Below, in pieces: positions 1 to 10,708 of a DNA stretch of 64,000 nucleotides. Under the pieces are notes generated by a model. The model saw only the letters and a program-made list of their open reading frames with translations. It searched no databases and was not told the DNA's origin. This stretch comes from Acidobacteriaceae bacterium. Its GTDB lineage: Bacteria > Acidobacteriota > Terriglobia > Terriglobales > Acidobacteriaceae. Location of the stretch: contig PLCS01000004.1 in the NCBI GenBank assembly GCA_003134855.1, positions 62,001 to 126,000 of the forward strand, in the 5' to 3' direction. Within the stretch, counting starts at the first letter, position 1. Each line of letters begins with the position of its first letter. The position numbers and the translations under genes were made by a program.

Positions 1-2268
<2,268 letters not shown>

Positions 2269-2415
2269 TCGGACGCTGTTCAGGCTGGAACCGCGTCATC
2301 GCCAGGTTGATGAGCGAGCTCGGATTCCTGTACAAGTTTGGTTGATCACATCCCGCTTAGCCGACTGATTGACGTCTGCCGCGTCTAACCAGCAGGCGGT
2401 ATTCTGTTGCGAGCA

Positions 2416-3357
2416 ATGCAAACGCGCATTCTCACCATGGACGGATGGAATAATAGCCGGCAAGCTTGTTGCTGGGCGCTGCTGGCTCTGGCGTCCCTCG
2501 GTCTGCCTGCGCAGGAGCTCACCCTGCGCATGGACGTGAAGCTGGTTAACGTCTTTGTGAACGTGATCGATCAGAACGGGGCCATTGTCAGCGGTTTGAC
2601 GCGCGAGGACTTCGCGCTCGCCGAGGACGGCCGGCCGCAGCAGATCGCGGTCTTCGAGCGCCTGTCGGATCTGCCGCTGAATCTGACGCTGGCCATTGAC
2701 ACCAGCGGCAGCGTGCACAAAGACATGGCCGAAGAGGCGGATGCGGCTAGGCGCTTTGCCCACGCTCTGCTGCGTCCGCAAGATCAGATGAGCCTCATGC
2801 AGTTTGCCACCGAAGTGCGCGAGCTGACGCCTTTCACCAACAAGGTGGCGCAGATCGATCACGGCCTCGGCCAGTTGCGCGGCGACTGGGCGACCTCGCT
2901 CTATGACGCGATCTGCCTGGCTTCCGCGCGCCTGGTCGGGAAAGAAGGCCGCAGGGTGCTGGTGCTGGTCTCCGACGGCGACGACACCGCCAGCAACGCC
3001 ACCTACGACAAGGCAGTCGAGCAGGCCCTGCGCAATGAAGTGATGATTTACTCGATCATCGATGTGCCCATCGAGGCCAGCGCCGGCCGCGACCTGGGCG
3101 GCGAACACGCGCTCATCACGCTGGCCGAGCAAACCGGCGGAAAGAGTTTCTACGTCAGCGACGGCGGCCTCAACAAAGCCTTTACGCGCGTCAGCGACGA
3201 CCTGCGCACGCAATACCTGCTCGGTTATTATCCCAAAAATCAGGAGCCTGGAAGGCCCTTTCACCGCATCCAGGTGACCATCCCCCGAGCCGCCGCCGGC
3301 GCCTTCAACCTTCGCCATCGCACCGGCTATTACGCCGACTCGCCGGCCAGGAATTAG
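2416..3357 (+). CDS. Exported VWFA-domain protein (TIGR03436-like)
   Basis: Secreted or periplasmic von Willebrand A domain protein of a family greatly expanded in Acidobacteriota; the molecular role is unknown. A hydrophobic signal segment (CCWALLALASLGLPAQ) lies close to the start. An N-terminal beta domain (LVNVFVNVIDQNG, then LTREDFALAEDG) precedes the VWA fold with the MIDAS motif DTSGS; further metal-coordinating positions are likely in the S/T-rich segment TSLYD and in SDGDD. The C-terminus, LRTQYLLGYYP, is typical of the family. I use ATG 2416; TTG 2407 and ATG 2437 are alternatives, and the signal peptide is best if translation starts at 2416 or 2437. It stands alone between lon and the Hfq-like gene. 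Confidence 0.85.
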   Translation: MQTRILTMDGWNNSRQACCWALLALASLGLPAQELTLRMDVKLVNVFVNVIDQNGAIVSGLTREDFALAEDGRPQQIAVFERLSDLPLNLTLAIDTSGSVHKDMAEEADAARRFAHALLRPQDQMSLMQFATEVRELTPFTNKVAQIDHGLGQLRGDWATSLYDAICLASARLVGKEGRRVLVLVSDGDDTASNATYDKAVEQALRNEVMIYSIIDVPIEASAGRDLGGEHALITLAEQTGGKSFYVSDGGLNKAFTRVSDDLRTQYLLGYYPKNQEPGRPFHRIQVTIPRAAAGAFNLRHRTGYYADSPARN

Positions 3358-3422
3358 TGATTCATCGCAATCCGCGTCTGCCCTCTCATCAGCTGCCGAT
3401 CGTTTTACCTGGGCAGTGCATC

Positions 3423-3428
3423 TAAAAT
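3423..3428 (+). promoter_or_regulatory. -10-like hexamer, leaderless geometry, hfq-like gene
   Basis: TAAAAT ends exactly six bases before ATG 3435 and there is no Shine-Dalgarno sequence in between, so transcription would begin at or beside the A of the start codon. No convincing -35 box is visible. Confidence 0.45.
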
Positions 3429-3434
3429 GGCAGC

Positions 3435-3755
3435 ATGACCCCTCCTTTATCTACGCGCCGCCGTTCCAAGACGCCTCCGCCGGGCGAAACCGGTCAGGAG
3501 GCGCTCTACCTGCGCTCTCTCAGCGATCGCCAGGTCAACATCCAGGTCAAGCTGCGCGACGGCGAGACAGTGCGCGGCTGGATCGAGTACTTCGACGAGG
3601 GAATGTTGCGCCTGACCCGCGAAGGCAAGCCCAATCTCTTTATCTATAAGCACCAGATCCGCAGCATTACGGAGGTGGGCAGGCAGGCTCCGCACCACGC
3701 CAAGACCGCGAGTCCGGAAGCGAACGGATCGACTGAGAACGGGGTGGTCTCGTGA
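3435..3755 (+). CDS. Hfq-like Sm-fold RNA-binding protein
   Basis: Probable RNA chaperone of the Hfq/Sm-like superfamily. The Sm core spans about residues 22-77: LRDGETVRGWIEYFDEGMLRL is the Sm1-like strand set and LFIYKHQIRSI matches the Hfq Sm2 signature (YKHAI in E. coli). At 106 aa it has a proline/basic N-terminal extension and a disordered C-tail (SPEANGSTENG). The Sm1 part differs enough from proteobacterial Hfq that I do not assign hfq outright. The stop codon overlaps the start of the following phosphatase gene by four bases, so the two are probably co-translated. The start is leaderless-type. Confidence 0.75.
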   Translation: MTPPLSTRRRSKTPPPGETGQEALYLRSLSDRQVNIQVKLRDGETVRGWIEYFDEGMLRLTREGKPNLFIYKHQIRSITEVGRQAPHHAKTASPEANGSTENGVVS

Positions 3756-4654
3756 GCGGCCTGAATTCGGCTCCGGAGTGGGTGTGGGTCCCCGCGGCCT
3801 CGGCCATTGCCCGCGAGGCCGGAGCCGTGCTGCGCAGGTTCTTCTCCAAGGGCGTCGCCACCGAGTACAAGGGCGATGTGGACCTAGTTACGGTGGCTGA
3901 CCGCACCTCGGAGAAGCTGATCCGCGAGCGGCTCGCCTCGGCCTTTCCGGAGCATGGAATCTACGGCGAAGAAGGCACGCGCGACAGGCTTGAGGGCGAG
4001 TTCCGCTGGTACGTAGACCCGCTGGACGGAACCACCAACTTCACCCACGGCTTTCCGCAGTTTTGCGTCTCTCTGGGTTTGGAGCAGCGCACTGCGGGTC
4101 TCGCGCCGGACGACGACGGGAATCTGGTGGCCGCGGTCATCTACGACCCGCTGCGGGATGAGCTCTTTGCCGCCGAGCGCGGTCGCGGCGCGCTGCTGAA
4201 CGGCAAGCCGATGCGGGTTTCGCGCACCGCGGAGCTGGCCGAGGCGCTGACGGCCACCGGCTTTCCCAGCCACAAACGCCACCAGAACCCGAACATTCAC
4301 TTTTACCAGGAGTTCACCTTGCGCTCGCATGGAGTGCGCCGGGCCGGCTCGGCCGCACTTGATCTGGCCTACGTCGCCGCCGGCCGCCTGGACGGCTTCT
4401 GGGAGTTCAACCTCAATCCCTGGGACACCGCCGCCGGCATTCTGCTCGTCGAGGAGGCAGGCGGGCAGGTGACGGACTTCTCCGGCCAGCACTTCCGGCT
4501 GGACAGCCGCGAGATTCTGGCTTCAAATGGGCTGATTCACGCCGAGTTGCTGGGCTTTTTTGCGGATCTGTTTGCCGGACGCAATCTGTCGCCCATCCCC
4601 ACGCCGCAGGAGTTTGCGGCGCACCATGCTGCCAATGCGGCTCGCTCGGGCTGA
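3752..4654 (+). CDS. Inositol monophosphatase family protein
   Basis: Mg-dependent sugar- or inositol-phosphate phosphatase (SuhB/CysQ superfamily). Metal-site motifs are in order: GEEG (residues about 73-76), the hallmark DPLDGTTNF (about 89-97), and the C-terminal NPWDTAAGILLVEEAGG (about 213-229). 300 aa is slightly longer than the usual 260-280, mainly through a C-terminal tail. GTG start at 3752, inside the stop of the Hfq-like gene. Substrate cannot be told from sequence: inositol-1-P, histidinol-P, fructose-1,6-bisP and PAP all remain possible. Confidence 0.9.
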   Translation: MSGLNSAPEWVWVPAASAIAREAGAVLRRFFSKGVATEYKGDVDLVTVADRTSEKLIRERLASAFPEHGIYGEEGTRDRLEGEFRWYVDPLDGTTNFTHGFPQFCVSLGLEQRTAGLAPDDDGNLVAAVIYDPLRDELFAAERGRGALLNGKPMRVSRTAELAEALTATGFPSHKRHQNPNIHFYQEFTLRSHGVRRAGSAALDLAYVAAGRLDGFWEFNLNPWDTAAGILLVEEAGGQVTDFSGQHFRLDSREILASNGLIHAELLGFFADLFAGRNLSPIPTPQEFAAHHAANAARSG

Positions 4655-4772
4655 GACGTATTGAGTGCCCGAGGCCTCGCAGTCCACTTTTGGAATCGAT
4701 ATATCGGGATTCCGCATCCAATTCCCGCATCGCACATGAAGCTGGGAGGAGCAGTCAGCCTTTGGCCTCCTG

Positions 4773-4781
4773 TGCTACTAT
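4773..4781 (+). promoter_or_regulatory. Extended -10 promoter element for the ferredoxin gene
   Basis: TGCTACTAT is an extended -10 (TGn plus TACTAT) 36 bases upstream of the ferredoxin ATG. A start site near 4788 would give a ~30-nt leader holding CTGGAGAA as ribosome binding site. The A+T-rich palindrome GGAATC...GATTCC at 4691-4713 lies further upstream. Confidence 0.45.
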
Positions 4782-4817
4782 CAGCCTCGAAGGATTCATT
4801 CCCCTGGAGAAATCAGA

Positions 4818-5078
4818 ATGGCTTACGTCATTGCAGAACCCTGTATCGGCACCAAGGACACCGCCTGTGTGGACGCCTGTCCGGTCGATTGCATCCACCC
4901 CAAGAAGGACGAGGACGGCTTCGCCGCGAGCGATCAGTTGTTCATCGACCCGGTCGAGTGCATCGACTGCGGCGCATGTGTCCCCGCCTGCCCGGTCTCG
5001 GCGATCTTCGCGCAGGACGACCTGCCCGAAAATTGGGCCAGCTTCACCGAGAAGAACGCCAAGCACTTCGGCCGCTAA
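4818..5078 (+). CDS. 4Fe-4S / 7Fe-type ferredoxin
   Basis: Small (86 aa) soluble electron carrier. Two Fe-S binding sets are visible: C9, C17, C21-P and C25, then CIDCGACVPACP around residues 47-58. The first set has the wide spacing of seven-iron (3Fe-4S + 4Fe-4S) ferredoxins of the FdxA type, and the C-terminal EKNAKHFGR tail also fits that group. Translation start supported by CTGGAGAA eight bases upstream. Monocistronic: own promoter and a hairpin terminator follow. The redox partner cannot be inferred from the neighbours. Confidence 0.93.
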   Translation: MAYVIAEPCIGTKDTACVDACPVDCIHPKKDEDGFAASDQLFIDPVECIDCGACVPACPVSAIFAQDDLPENWASFTEKNAKHFGR

Positions 5079-5100
5079 GCGGCTTCCAGCTTACCGCCGC

Positions 5101-5140
5101 AAACGCGCATTCCGCCCAGCGGGATGCGCGTTTGTGTGTC
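5101..5140 (+). terminator. Rho-independent terminator after the ferredoxin gene
   Basis: Perfect ten-base arms AAACGCGCAT and ATGCGCGTTT (5101-5110 / 5124-5133) enclose a 13-base region that can extend the stem (TCCGC..GCGG-like); a T-rich tail (TTTGTGTGT) follows. Confidence 0.75.
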
Positions 5141-5192
5141 TGTGAACGCGGCGCATGAAGAATGGTTGCCAACAGTGCGAAGATAGAAACGC

Positions 5193-5936
5193 ATGAGCGT
5201 GTTCTCCTCCGAAGCCGTGGTTTTGCGCACCTGGCCGGTCCATGAGGCTGACCTGATCGTGAGCATTTTCACGCGCGACTACGGCCGGGTGCGGGGCGTG
5301 GCCAAGTCGGCGCTCAAGAGCCGCAAACGCTTTGGCGGCTCTCTGGAGCCGATGACGGTGGCCCGCGCCTGGTTTGCCGAGCGGCCCCGCCAGGAACTGG
5401 TGCGCCTCGATCAATTGGAAATTCTCCGCTCGCCGCTCTCGTCGCCAATCGATCCGGTGCGCCTGGCGGTGCTCAGCTTCTTTGCTGAGTTGCTGGACGA
5501 GGCGCTGCCCGACCACGATCCCCATGAGACGGTCTTCCGCCTGCTGCTGGCGGTTCTTGACCTTACCACGGTCGAGCAGCCCTGGATGCCGCTGACCTAC
5601 TTCCAGCTCTGGATGACGCGGCTGATGGGCCTGTTGCCCGACCTCGTTCATTGCACGGCCTGCGGCGAGGCGCTCCAGGCCGGCGAGACCAGCTTCAACA
5701 CGCTGGGCGACGGCTTGTTCTGTCCAATTCATCGCAACGGCAGCGCGAGCGAGCTTTCCGCCGACTCCTGGCAATTGGCTCAGCGTATGTTGCGCGCGCC
5801 CGCCTCGGCCTTTGCCGCCGAAGCCTGGCCCCGCCGTCGCGCGCAGGATCTGCGCCGCTTCACCCTGCAAGCCCTGGAGCGCCATCTGGAGCGCAAACTG
5901 CGCTCCGCGGAGGCCTTAGCTCGGCTGGGCTGCTGA
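5193..5936 (+). CDS. recO: DNA repair protein RecO
   Basis: RecFOR pathway mediator that anneals strands and loads RecA. The N-terminal OB-fold is recognisable (VLRTWPVHEADLIVSIFTRD, then GVAKSALKSRKRFGGSLEP); the C-terminal helical domain holds CTACGEAL and, 30 residues later, FCPIH, resembling the zinc site of Gram-positive/Deinococcus RecO, although the second half lacks a second CxxC and offers C and H instead. 247 aa is normal. No clear Shine-Dalgarno is seen before ATG 5193. Confidence 0.92.
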   Translation: MSVFSSEAVVLRTWPVHEADLIVSIFTRDYGRVRGVAKSALKSRKRFGGSLEPMTVARAWFAERPRQELVRLDQLEILRSPLSSPIDPVRLAVLSFFAELLDEALPDHDPHETVFRLLLAVLDLTTVEQPWMPLTYFQLWMTRLMGLLPDLVHCTACGEALQAGETSFNTLGDGLFCPIHRNGSASELSADSWQLAQRMLRAPASAFAAEAWPRRRAQDLRRFTLQALERHLERKLRSAEALARLGC

Positions 5937-6017
5937 GCAATCGGTTCATTCCGCATTCTCACAAAGTGTAGAACTTGAGACGCCGCCCCGATCCCTAAAA
6001 AACAAGGAATTTGCGCG

Positions 6018-6046
6018 TTGAATATGCCGCATTACGGTGAAACAAT
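6018..6046 (+). promoter_or_regulatory. Promoter of the 68-aa / nucleotidyltransferase pair
   Basis: TTGAAT (6018-6023), a 17-base spacer and AACAAT (6041-6046), ending six bases before ATG 6053. This is one of the few cases with a plausible -35 box in the leaderless set. Confidence 0.5.
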
Positions 6047-6052
6047 AAGAGA

Positions 6053-6259
6053 ATGGATGCGATCCTGCGCAAGTACACGAGCCTCGACGAAATGAAGGCT
6101 GACGAGTATCGCTACTGGCAGAGTCGGCCCGTGCATGAGCGTATGGATGCGGTCGAGGAGATGATCCAGGCCGCCTACGAGCTGAAAGGTTGGGAGATCA
6201 AGCCGGATGGTCCAAGATTACAAAGACCTTTTGTCCGCATTCCATGTCCATGGCGTTAG
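6053..6259 (+). CDS. Small hypothetical protein, partner of the nucleotidyltransferase
   Basis: 68 aa, charged, probably helical (TSLDEMKADEYRYWQSRPVHERMDAVEEMIQ). No domain recognised with certainty. Its 3' end overlaps the following nucleotidyltransferase-like gene by 53 bases in another frame, so the two are a co-transcribed, tightly coupled pair. The organisation (small first protein, minimal nucleotidyltransferase second) resembles MNT/HEPN- or AbiE-type toxin-antitoxin modules; that role is inference only. The start lies six bases after a -10-like AACAAT. Confidence 0.65.
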   Translation: MDAILRKYTSLDEMKADEYRYWQSRPVHERMDAVEEMIQAAYELKGWEIKPDGPRLQRPFVRIPCPWR

Positions 6260-6677
6260 ATACATGATTGTGGGCGGATACGCGGTCATCTACCACGCTC
6301 AGCCCCGCTTTACCAAGGACATCGACCTTTTCATCAAAGCCGATCCTGTTAACGCGCAAGCGACGTACGCCGCGCTTGCCGCCTTCGGCGCGCCGCTCCA
6401 GGGTATTCGACCGGAAGACTTTGCTGAGCGTGGCAGTTTCTTTCGTTTTGGACGCGATCCGCATGGTTTCGATATTCTCCCCGAGATTCCCGGCGTCGAT
6501 TTTGAGGCGGCCTGGGAACGGCGTGTTGAAGGCGTGATTGATCCGAAGAGCGGCCTCAAGGCGTATTTCATCTCCGCTCCCGACCTCATCGCGTCGAAAC
6601 TGGCCGCCGGGAGGCCGCAGGATCTCGCGGATGCGGAGGCGATTCGCAAGGCTACCGAAGCGCAACAGCCTCAATAA
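6207..6677 (+). CDS. Nucleotidyltransferase-fold protein (DUF6036/AbiEii-like)
   Basis: 156 aa. The N-terminal half has the minimal nucleotidyltransferase pattern: YMIVGGYAVIYHAQPRFTKD with GG-(Y/S)-x9-TKDIDLF, giving the D-x-D metal pair (residues about 31-33), and a later GFDILPEIPG acidic strand. The C-terminal SAPDLIASKLAAGRPQDLADAEAI is characteristic of the AbiEii/DUF6036 group. Reading frame overlaps the upstream 68-aa gene. Could act as a toxin, an antitoxin kinase-like enzyme or an orphan NTase; the sequence does not decide. Confidence 0.8.
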   Translation: MVQDYKDLLSAFHVHGVRYMIVGGYAVIYHAQPRFTKDIDLFIKADPVNAQATYAALAAFGAPLQGIRPEDFAERGSFFRFGRDPHGFDILPEIPGVDFEAAWERRVEGVIDPKSGLKAYFISAPDLIASKLAAGRPQDLADAEAIRKATEAQQPQ

Positions 6678-6741
6678 GGCAATGCCAGGTGTTATCGCGT
6701 GGCCCGGCTGCTAAAATCGACCCAGTCCCATCAAGAGAGAA

Positions 6742-7704
6742 ATGCCCGTGCCTTCATCCCAGCTTGTATCGAACCCGAAGACTACCCCGCTCACCTTTCA
6801 GGAGCTATTGTTCCGCTTGCAGAGCTTTTGGGCGGAACGCGGCTGCGTGATCCAGCAGCCCTACGACGTGGAAGTGGGCGCGGGCACCATGGCGCCGGAG
6901 ACCTTTCTGCGCGTGCAGGGGCCCAAGCCCTACAAGGTCGGCTATGCGCAGCCTTCGCGCCGCCCCGCAGACGGCCGCTACGGCGAGAACCCCAACCGCC
7001 TCTTCCGCCACACCCAATTCCAGCTCATTCTGAAGCCGCCGCCGGTCAACGTGCAGGAGCTTTACCTGCAATCGCTGGAAGCCATCGGCATCGACCTGAG
7101 CAAGCACGACCTCAAGTTCGAGGAAGACAACTGGGAAGGCCCGACCGTCGGCGCATGGGGCGTGGGCTGGCAGGTGATGATGGACGGCATGGAGATCACC
7201 CAGTTCACTTACTTCCAGCAGTGCGGCGGCCTGGACCTCGACCCCATCTGCGCCGAGCTGACCTATGGATTGGAGCGCCTCTGCGCCTTCATGCAGGATG
7301 TGGACTCGGTCTACGACGTGGTCTGGGCGCGCGATCCGGAGACTGACGCTGTGGTGACCTACGGCGATGTTAGGTTGACCGAGGAGCTTCAATACTCGGT
7401 CTATAACTTCGAGGACGCCAATGTGGACCGCCTCTGGGCGCACTTTAATAGCTACGAAGACGAGGCGCAGGCGCTGCTGGATAGGTGGAAAGCCCTTCAG
7501 TCGGACGAGAAGACAACAGCCAGGGAAAAGCTGCGTTTCCCGCTGATGTCCACTTATGAGTTGGCGTTGAAATGCTCGAATCTCTTCAATCTTTTAGACG
7601 CCCGCGGAGCGATCAGCGTCACCGAGCGGGTCGGCATGATCGGTCGCATTCGCAATCTGGCCGTGGGCGCAGCCAAGGTATACGCAGCGCAGCAGACGTC
7701 CTGA
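6742..7704 (+). CDS. glyQ: Glycine--tRNA ligase alpha subunit
   Basis: Catalytic class II subunit of the alpha2beta2 bacterial glycyl-tRNA synthetase. It opens with the family signature [33 protein letters not shown] (described by its ends: residues about 14-46) and continues with [25 protein letters not shown] and [18 protein letters not shown]. 320 aa versus the usual ~290-300. A -10-like TAAAAT lies at about 6712, roughly 30 bases upstream of ATG 6742, and GAGAG precedes the ATG. glyS follows after 246 bases that carry repeat material rather than a gene. Confidence 0.97.
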   Translation: MPVPSSQLVSNPKTTPLTFQELLFRLQSFWAERGCVIQQPYDVEVGAGTMAPETFLRVQGPKPYKVGYAQPSRRPADGRYGENPNRLFRHTQFQLILKPPPVNVQELYLQSLEAIGIDLSKHDLKFEEDNWEGPTVGAWGVGWQVMMDGMEITQFTYFQQCGGLDLDPICAELTYGLERLCAFMQDVDSVYDVVWARDPETDAVVTYGDVRLTEELQYSVYNFEDANVDRLWAHFNSYEDEAQALLDRWKALQSDEKTTAREKLRFPLMSTYELALKCSNLFNLLDARGAISVTERVGMIGRIRNLAVGAAKVYAAQQTS

Positions 7705-7730
7705 TACGCTGTCATCCTGAGCGGAGCGTA

Positions 7731-7771
7731 CCGGGGTTCTCAGTGACAGGTCTTCGTCGCTGGGGTGAGAA
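7731..7771. repeat. ~41-bp hairpin repeat, family 1, copy A
   Basis: Begins CCGGGGTTCTC and ends TGGGGTGAGAA. Arms CAGTGAC / GTCGCTG pair (one T-G wobble) around the constant loop AGGTCTTC. Three other copies with the same loop and different but self-complementary stems occur at 17510, 17623 and (reversed) 51503. Between here and glyS, GTCCCGGAGGGAC-like and GTCCCGTAGGG fragments (7810-7915) look like decayed REP material; I see no gene in 7705-7950. Confidence 0.7.
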
Positions 7772-7950
7772 TCGAAGCACCTACGGTCGAATCGCTCGCA
7801 CAACCGCAACTCGTCCCGGAGGGACGAATCGAGAATAGCCCAGGAGAAGCGCAGTGCACTCCTGGGTGCAGATGCACCGATTTCGCAACGCGTCCCGTAG
7901 GGCCGCGGCGATTCCGCTTCAGAAATTGACCCTCGGAAAGCAGAAGCACA

Positions 7951-10056
7951 ATGGCAGATTTTCTACTCGAAATAGGGCTGGACGAGATTCCCGCCCGCAT
8001 GATTGCCGGAGCCGAGGCCGAACTATGCCGCCGTGTGAACGACTTGCTCACGCGCGAGCGGCTGCTTGCCCCTGGCTCCAAGCTGACCACGTACTCAACG
8101 CCGCGCCGCTTGGCCATACTGGTCGAGGGCGTGCTCGCCAGCCAGGCCGACGCTCAAGAGCAACTGACCGGCCCCTCGTGGAAGGTGGCCTTCAAGGACG
8201 GCGCGCCAACCAAAGCGGCCGAGGCCTTCGCTCACAAGGCCGGCGTCGCGGTTGCGGCTCTGGAAAAGGTTACGAACGCCAAGGGCGAGTATGTCGGAGT
8301 CACAGTCAAACGACAGGGACGCGAAACAGCGGAGCTACTGGCAACCGAGTTACCCAAGGAAGTTCTCGGCCTTTACTGGGCCAAAAATATGTACTGGCGC
8401 GCGGGCAAGCCAGAGCGCTATGTGCGGCCTATCCGCTGGATGGTTGCGCTGCTTGATTCCTCGATTGTTCCGCTGGAGATTGCCGGCATCAAGGCAGGCA
8501 ACACCAGCCGCGGCCACCGTATTCTGCACGGCGAGTCTCCAGTGATACTGGCCAAGCCAACCGACTACGCCGAAGCTCTGCGCAAAGCCTTTGTAGTAGT
8601 CGATGTAGCCGAGCGCCGCCAGTCCATTCGCAAAGCTCTCGACGCGGCCACCCGCACCGTCCCCGGAGCGCGCTGGCGCGAAGACGAGCCGCTGATTGAA
8701 ACCGTCGTTCATCTGACCGAGTGGCCGACCGTGGTGCTCGGCGACTTTGAACCCGAATACCTGGCGCTGCCGGAAGAGGTTCTGGTCACCGTAATGCGCG
8801 ACCACCAGAAGTATTTCGCCATAGAGGGCGCGGACGGCAAGCTCGCCCCTCACTTCTTCGCCGTTCTGAACATTCAGGTGGACCAGGAAGGCGAGGCCGT
8901 CATCCGCCACGGCAACCAGAAGGTTCTCCGCGCTCGCTTCAAAGACGCCCGTTTCTTCTGGGAGTTCGACCAGAAGATTTCTCTCGCTGACCGCGTGGAA
9001 AGCCTCAAGTATGTCACCTTCCAGAAGGAGCTGGGCAGTTATTTCTGGAAGACGGAGCAAAACCTAGCAGTAACTCGTGCGCTGGCTGAGAAAGTGAAGT
9101 CCGCGGGCATTGACTTGGATGAAGCTGCGCTGCTCAAGGCTGTCGAACTGGCCAAGACTGACCTTACTACCGAGTTAGTGAAAGAATTTACCGAGTTACA
9201 GGGAATTATCGGCGGACTTTATGCGAAGGCACAGGGTCTCGGCGAGACTGTAGCTCAAGCTATCTACACGCAATACACTCCAGCATCGACCGACGACGCG
9301 ATTCCCGCGACCATTGAAGGCCAGCTGCTCGGCCTTGCCGACCGCATTCAGACCATCACCGCCATGTTCGGCATCGGCAACGCGCCGACTGGCTCAAAAG
9401 ATCCCTTTGCATTGCGCCGCGCCGCCAACGCGATTGTTAAGATTCTGGCCGAATCAGGCCTGCCATTGACGATTGGGGATGTGGTTGCAGCAACTGGTGC
9501 CATGTCTACGCCAGAGCAGGCTGAGACGGCAGTCTTCTTAGCCGAGCGTGTCGGGTTTTATCTCAAAGATGTGCGCGGTTTCGCTTACGACGTTGTGAAT
9601 GCGGTATTGGCAGCGGGTTGGGATGATGTTCGCGATGCCATTGCCCGTGCTGAGGCATTGACTACTGTTCGGGGCAGTGAAGATTTTCTCGCGATCTCAG
9701 CGGCCTTCAAGCGGATTAAGAACATTGTGCGGCAGGCTGAGGAGAAAGGCGAGGTTTTTTCGATCGACAGTGAGAACGGGAAGCTCTTCAGTATCCTGGT
9801 AGAGCCTGAGGAGAAGGCGCTAATCAAAGCCTTTGGCGATGTTGTCGAGAAGGTGGGCGAACTCCGTATGAAGCGGGATTATAGGGCAGCGCTCGAGATG
9901 ATAGCGACTCTCAGGCCTGCCGTTGATGCCTTCTTCGAGAAGGTGATGGTTATGGCCCCCGACTCGAAATTACGGGCGGCCAGGCTTGGTATGATCCGGC
10001 ATGTCCGCGAGGGTTTCTCCGGCATCGCCGACTTCAGCGAGATCGTGACCGCCTAG
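7951..10056 (+). CDS. glyS: Glycine--tRNA ligase beta subunit
   Basis: tRNA-binding subunit of the alpha2beta2 enzyme. Starts FLLEIGLDEIPARMI, the typical N-terminus, and contains LTGPSWKVAF, GPDG-like KSAGIDLDEA segments and the HD-like block TEYSQ/ELQGIIGGLYAKAQG followed by YTQYTPAST; the C-terminus carries the DALR-type anticodon-binding helices ending in MIRHVREGFSGIADFSEI. 701 aa is normal. Likely transcribed with glyQ in spite of the repeat-bearing gap. Synonymous choices become less GC-biased after about nt 9050, a mild shift with no sign of a frameshift. Confidence 0.96.
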   Translation: MADFLLEIGLDEIPARMIAGAEAELCRRVNDLLTRERLLAPGSKLTTYSTPRRLAILVEGVLASQADAQEQLTGPSWKVAFKDGAPTKAAEAFAHKAGVAVAALEKVTNAKGEYVGVTVKRQGRETAELLATELPKEVLGLYWAKNMYWRAGKPERYVRPIRWMVALLDSSIVPLEIAGIKAGNTSRGHRILHGESPVILAKPTDYAEALRKAFVVVDVAERRQSIRKALDAATRTVPGARWREDEPLIETVVHLTEWPTVVLGDFEPEYLALPEEVLVTVMRDHQKYFAIEGADGKLAPHFFAVLNIQVDQEGEAVIRHGNQKVLRARFKDARFFWEFDQKISLADRVESLKYVTFQKELGSYFWKTEQNLAVTRALAEKVKSAGIDLDEAALLKAVELAKTDLTTELVKEFTELQGIIGGLYAKAQGLGETVAQAIYTQYTPASTDDAIPATIEGQLLGLADRIQTITAMFGIGNAPTGSKDPFALRRAANAIVKILAESGLPLTIGDVVAATGAMSTPEQAETAVFLAERVGFYLKDVRGFAYDVVNAVLAAGWDDVRDAIARAEALTTVRGSEDFLAISAAFKRIKNIVRQAEEKGEVFSIDSENGKLFSILVEPEEKALIKAFGDVVEKVGELRMKRDYRAALEMIATLRPAVDAFFEKVMVMAPDSKLRAARLGMIRHVREGFSGIADFSEIVTA

Positions 10057-10105
10057 CTGGAAGGTTCCCAGGTCATACGAATCGCGCCCTCTCGGCCAGC
10101 CTGCC

Positions 10106-10507
10106 TCAGCCGCGCTTTGCAATCAGTTGGCGAATCGGTTCGTTGTCGGCATAGACGCGCCATTCCGCCACTTTGCCTTCTTCAACCAGAGCCCTGAGGG
10201 CTGCCGGCGTCTGCCAGCGGTTTTCCGCACTCAGTTGGCCGTCCGCCGCATAGGTTCCCCCTACCACCCCCAGCATCACAACCACTGGCCCGTCACAAAA
10301 AGTCTCTTTGATTTCAATCGTGTAATCCGGAACCATGCGGAAATACTCCACCCAACCTGCGCGCATGGTGTCCCTGCCCTCTGTAACCCCGCCCAGCGAG
10401 TCGATAAAACGGTGTTGCGGCGTCATCAACTCAGCCAGCGCATCCACATCCTGGCCGTTGATCGCCTTCACAAACGCCACTGCTACGCTCTCCGTCCGAT
10501 TCGTCAT
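10106..10507 (-). CDS. NTF2/SnoaL-like protein
   Basis: 133 aa small alpha+beta-barrel protein: FVKAINGQDVDALAELMTPQHRFID (helices then strand), WVEYFRMVPDYTIEIKETF, and the closing strands ENRWQTPAALRALVEEGKVAEWRVYADNEP. The fold houses ketosteroid isomerase-like enzymes and ligand-binding proteins; no catalytic pair is obvious, so function is open. I place the start at the ATG 10505-10507, which follows TACAAT by exactly six bases; upstream in-frame codons are GC-rich filler without a start signal. Transcribed convergently with glyS. Confidence 0.7.
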   Translation of the reverse strand: MTNRTESVAVAFVKAINGQDVDALAELMTPQHRFIDSLGGVTEGRDTMRAGWVEYFRMVPDYTIEIKETFCDGPVVVMLGVVGGTYAADGQLSAENRWQTPAALRALVEEGKVAEWRVYADNEPIRQLIAKRG

Positions 10508-10513
10508 GCCGCC

Positions 10514-10519
10514 ATTGTA
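10514..10519 (-). promoter_or_regulatory. -10-like hexamer, leaderless geometry, NTF2-like gene
   Basis: TACAAT on the minus strand, six bases before the ATG at 10507, with no ribosome binding site between. Confidence 0.45.
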
Positions 10520-10708
10520 CCCGCCCCGCCATCCTCCCCCTGGAACCAAGACGCTGCCCGCTGCGTATGAGAGAAGAGCGGGGCGGCCTCAGCATAGTTG
10601 ACGAGGGCTGGTTTCCGCCGTCTCAGCTATTTCGCTTGCATGATCGCTTGATTGCGCCTCTCGTTCCGGCAAGAGTGCGTTGCTATTCTAAGTCTTAGGA
10701 GGTTCCTG

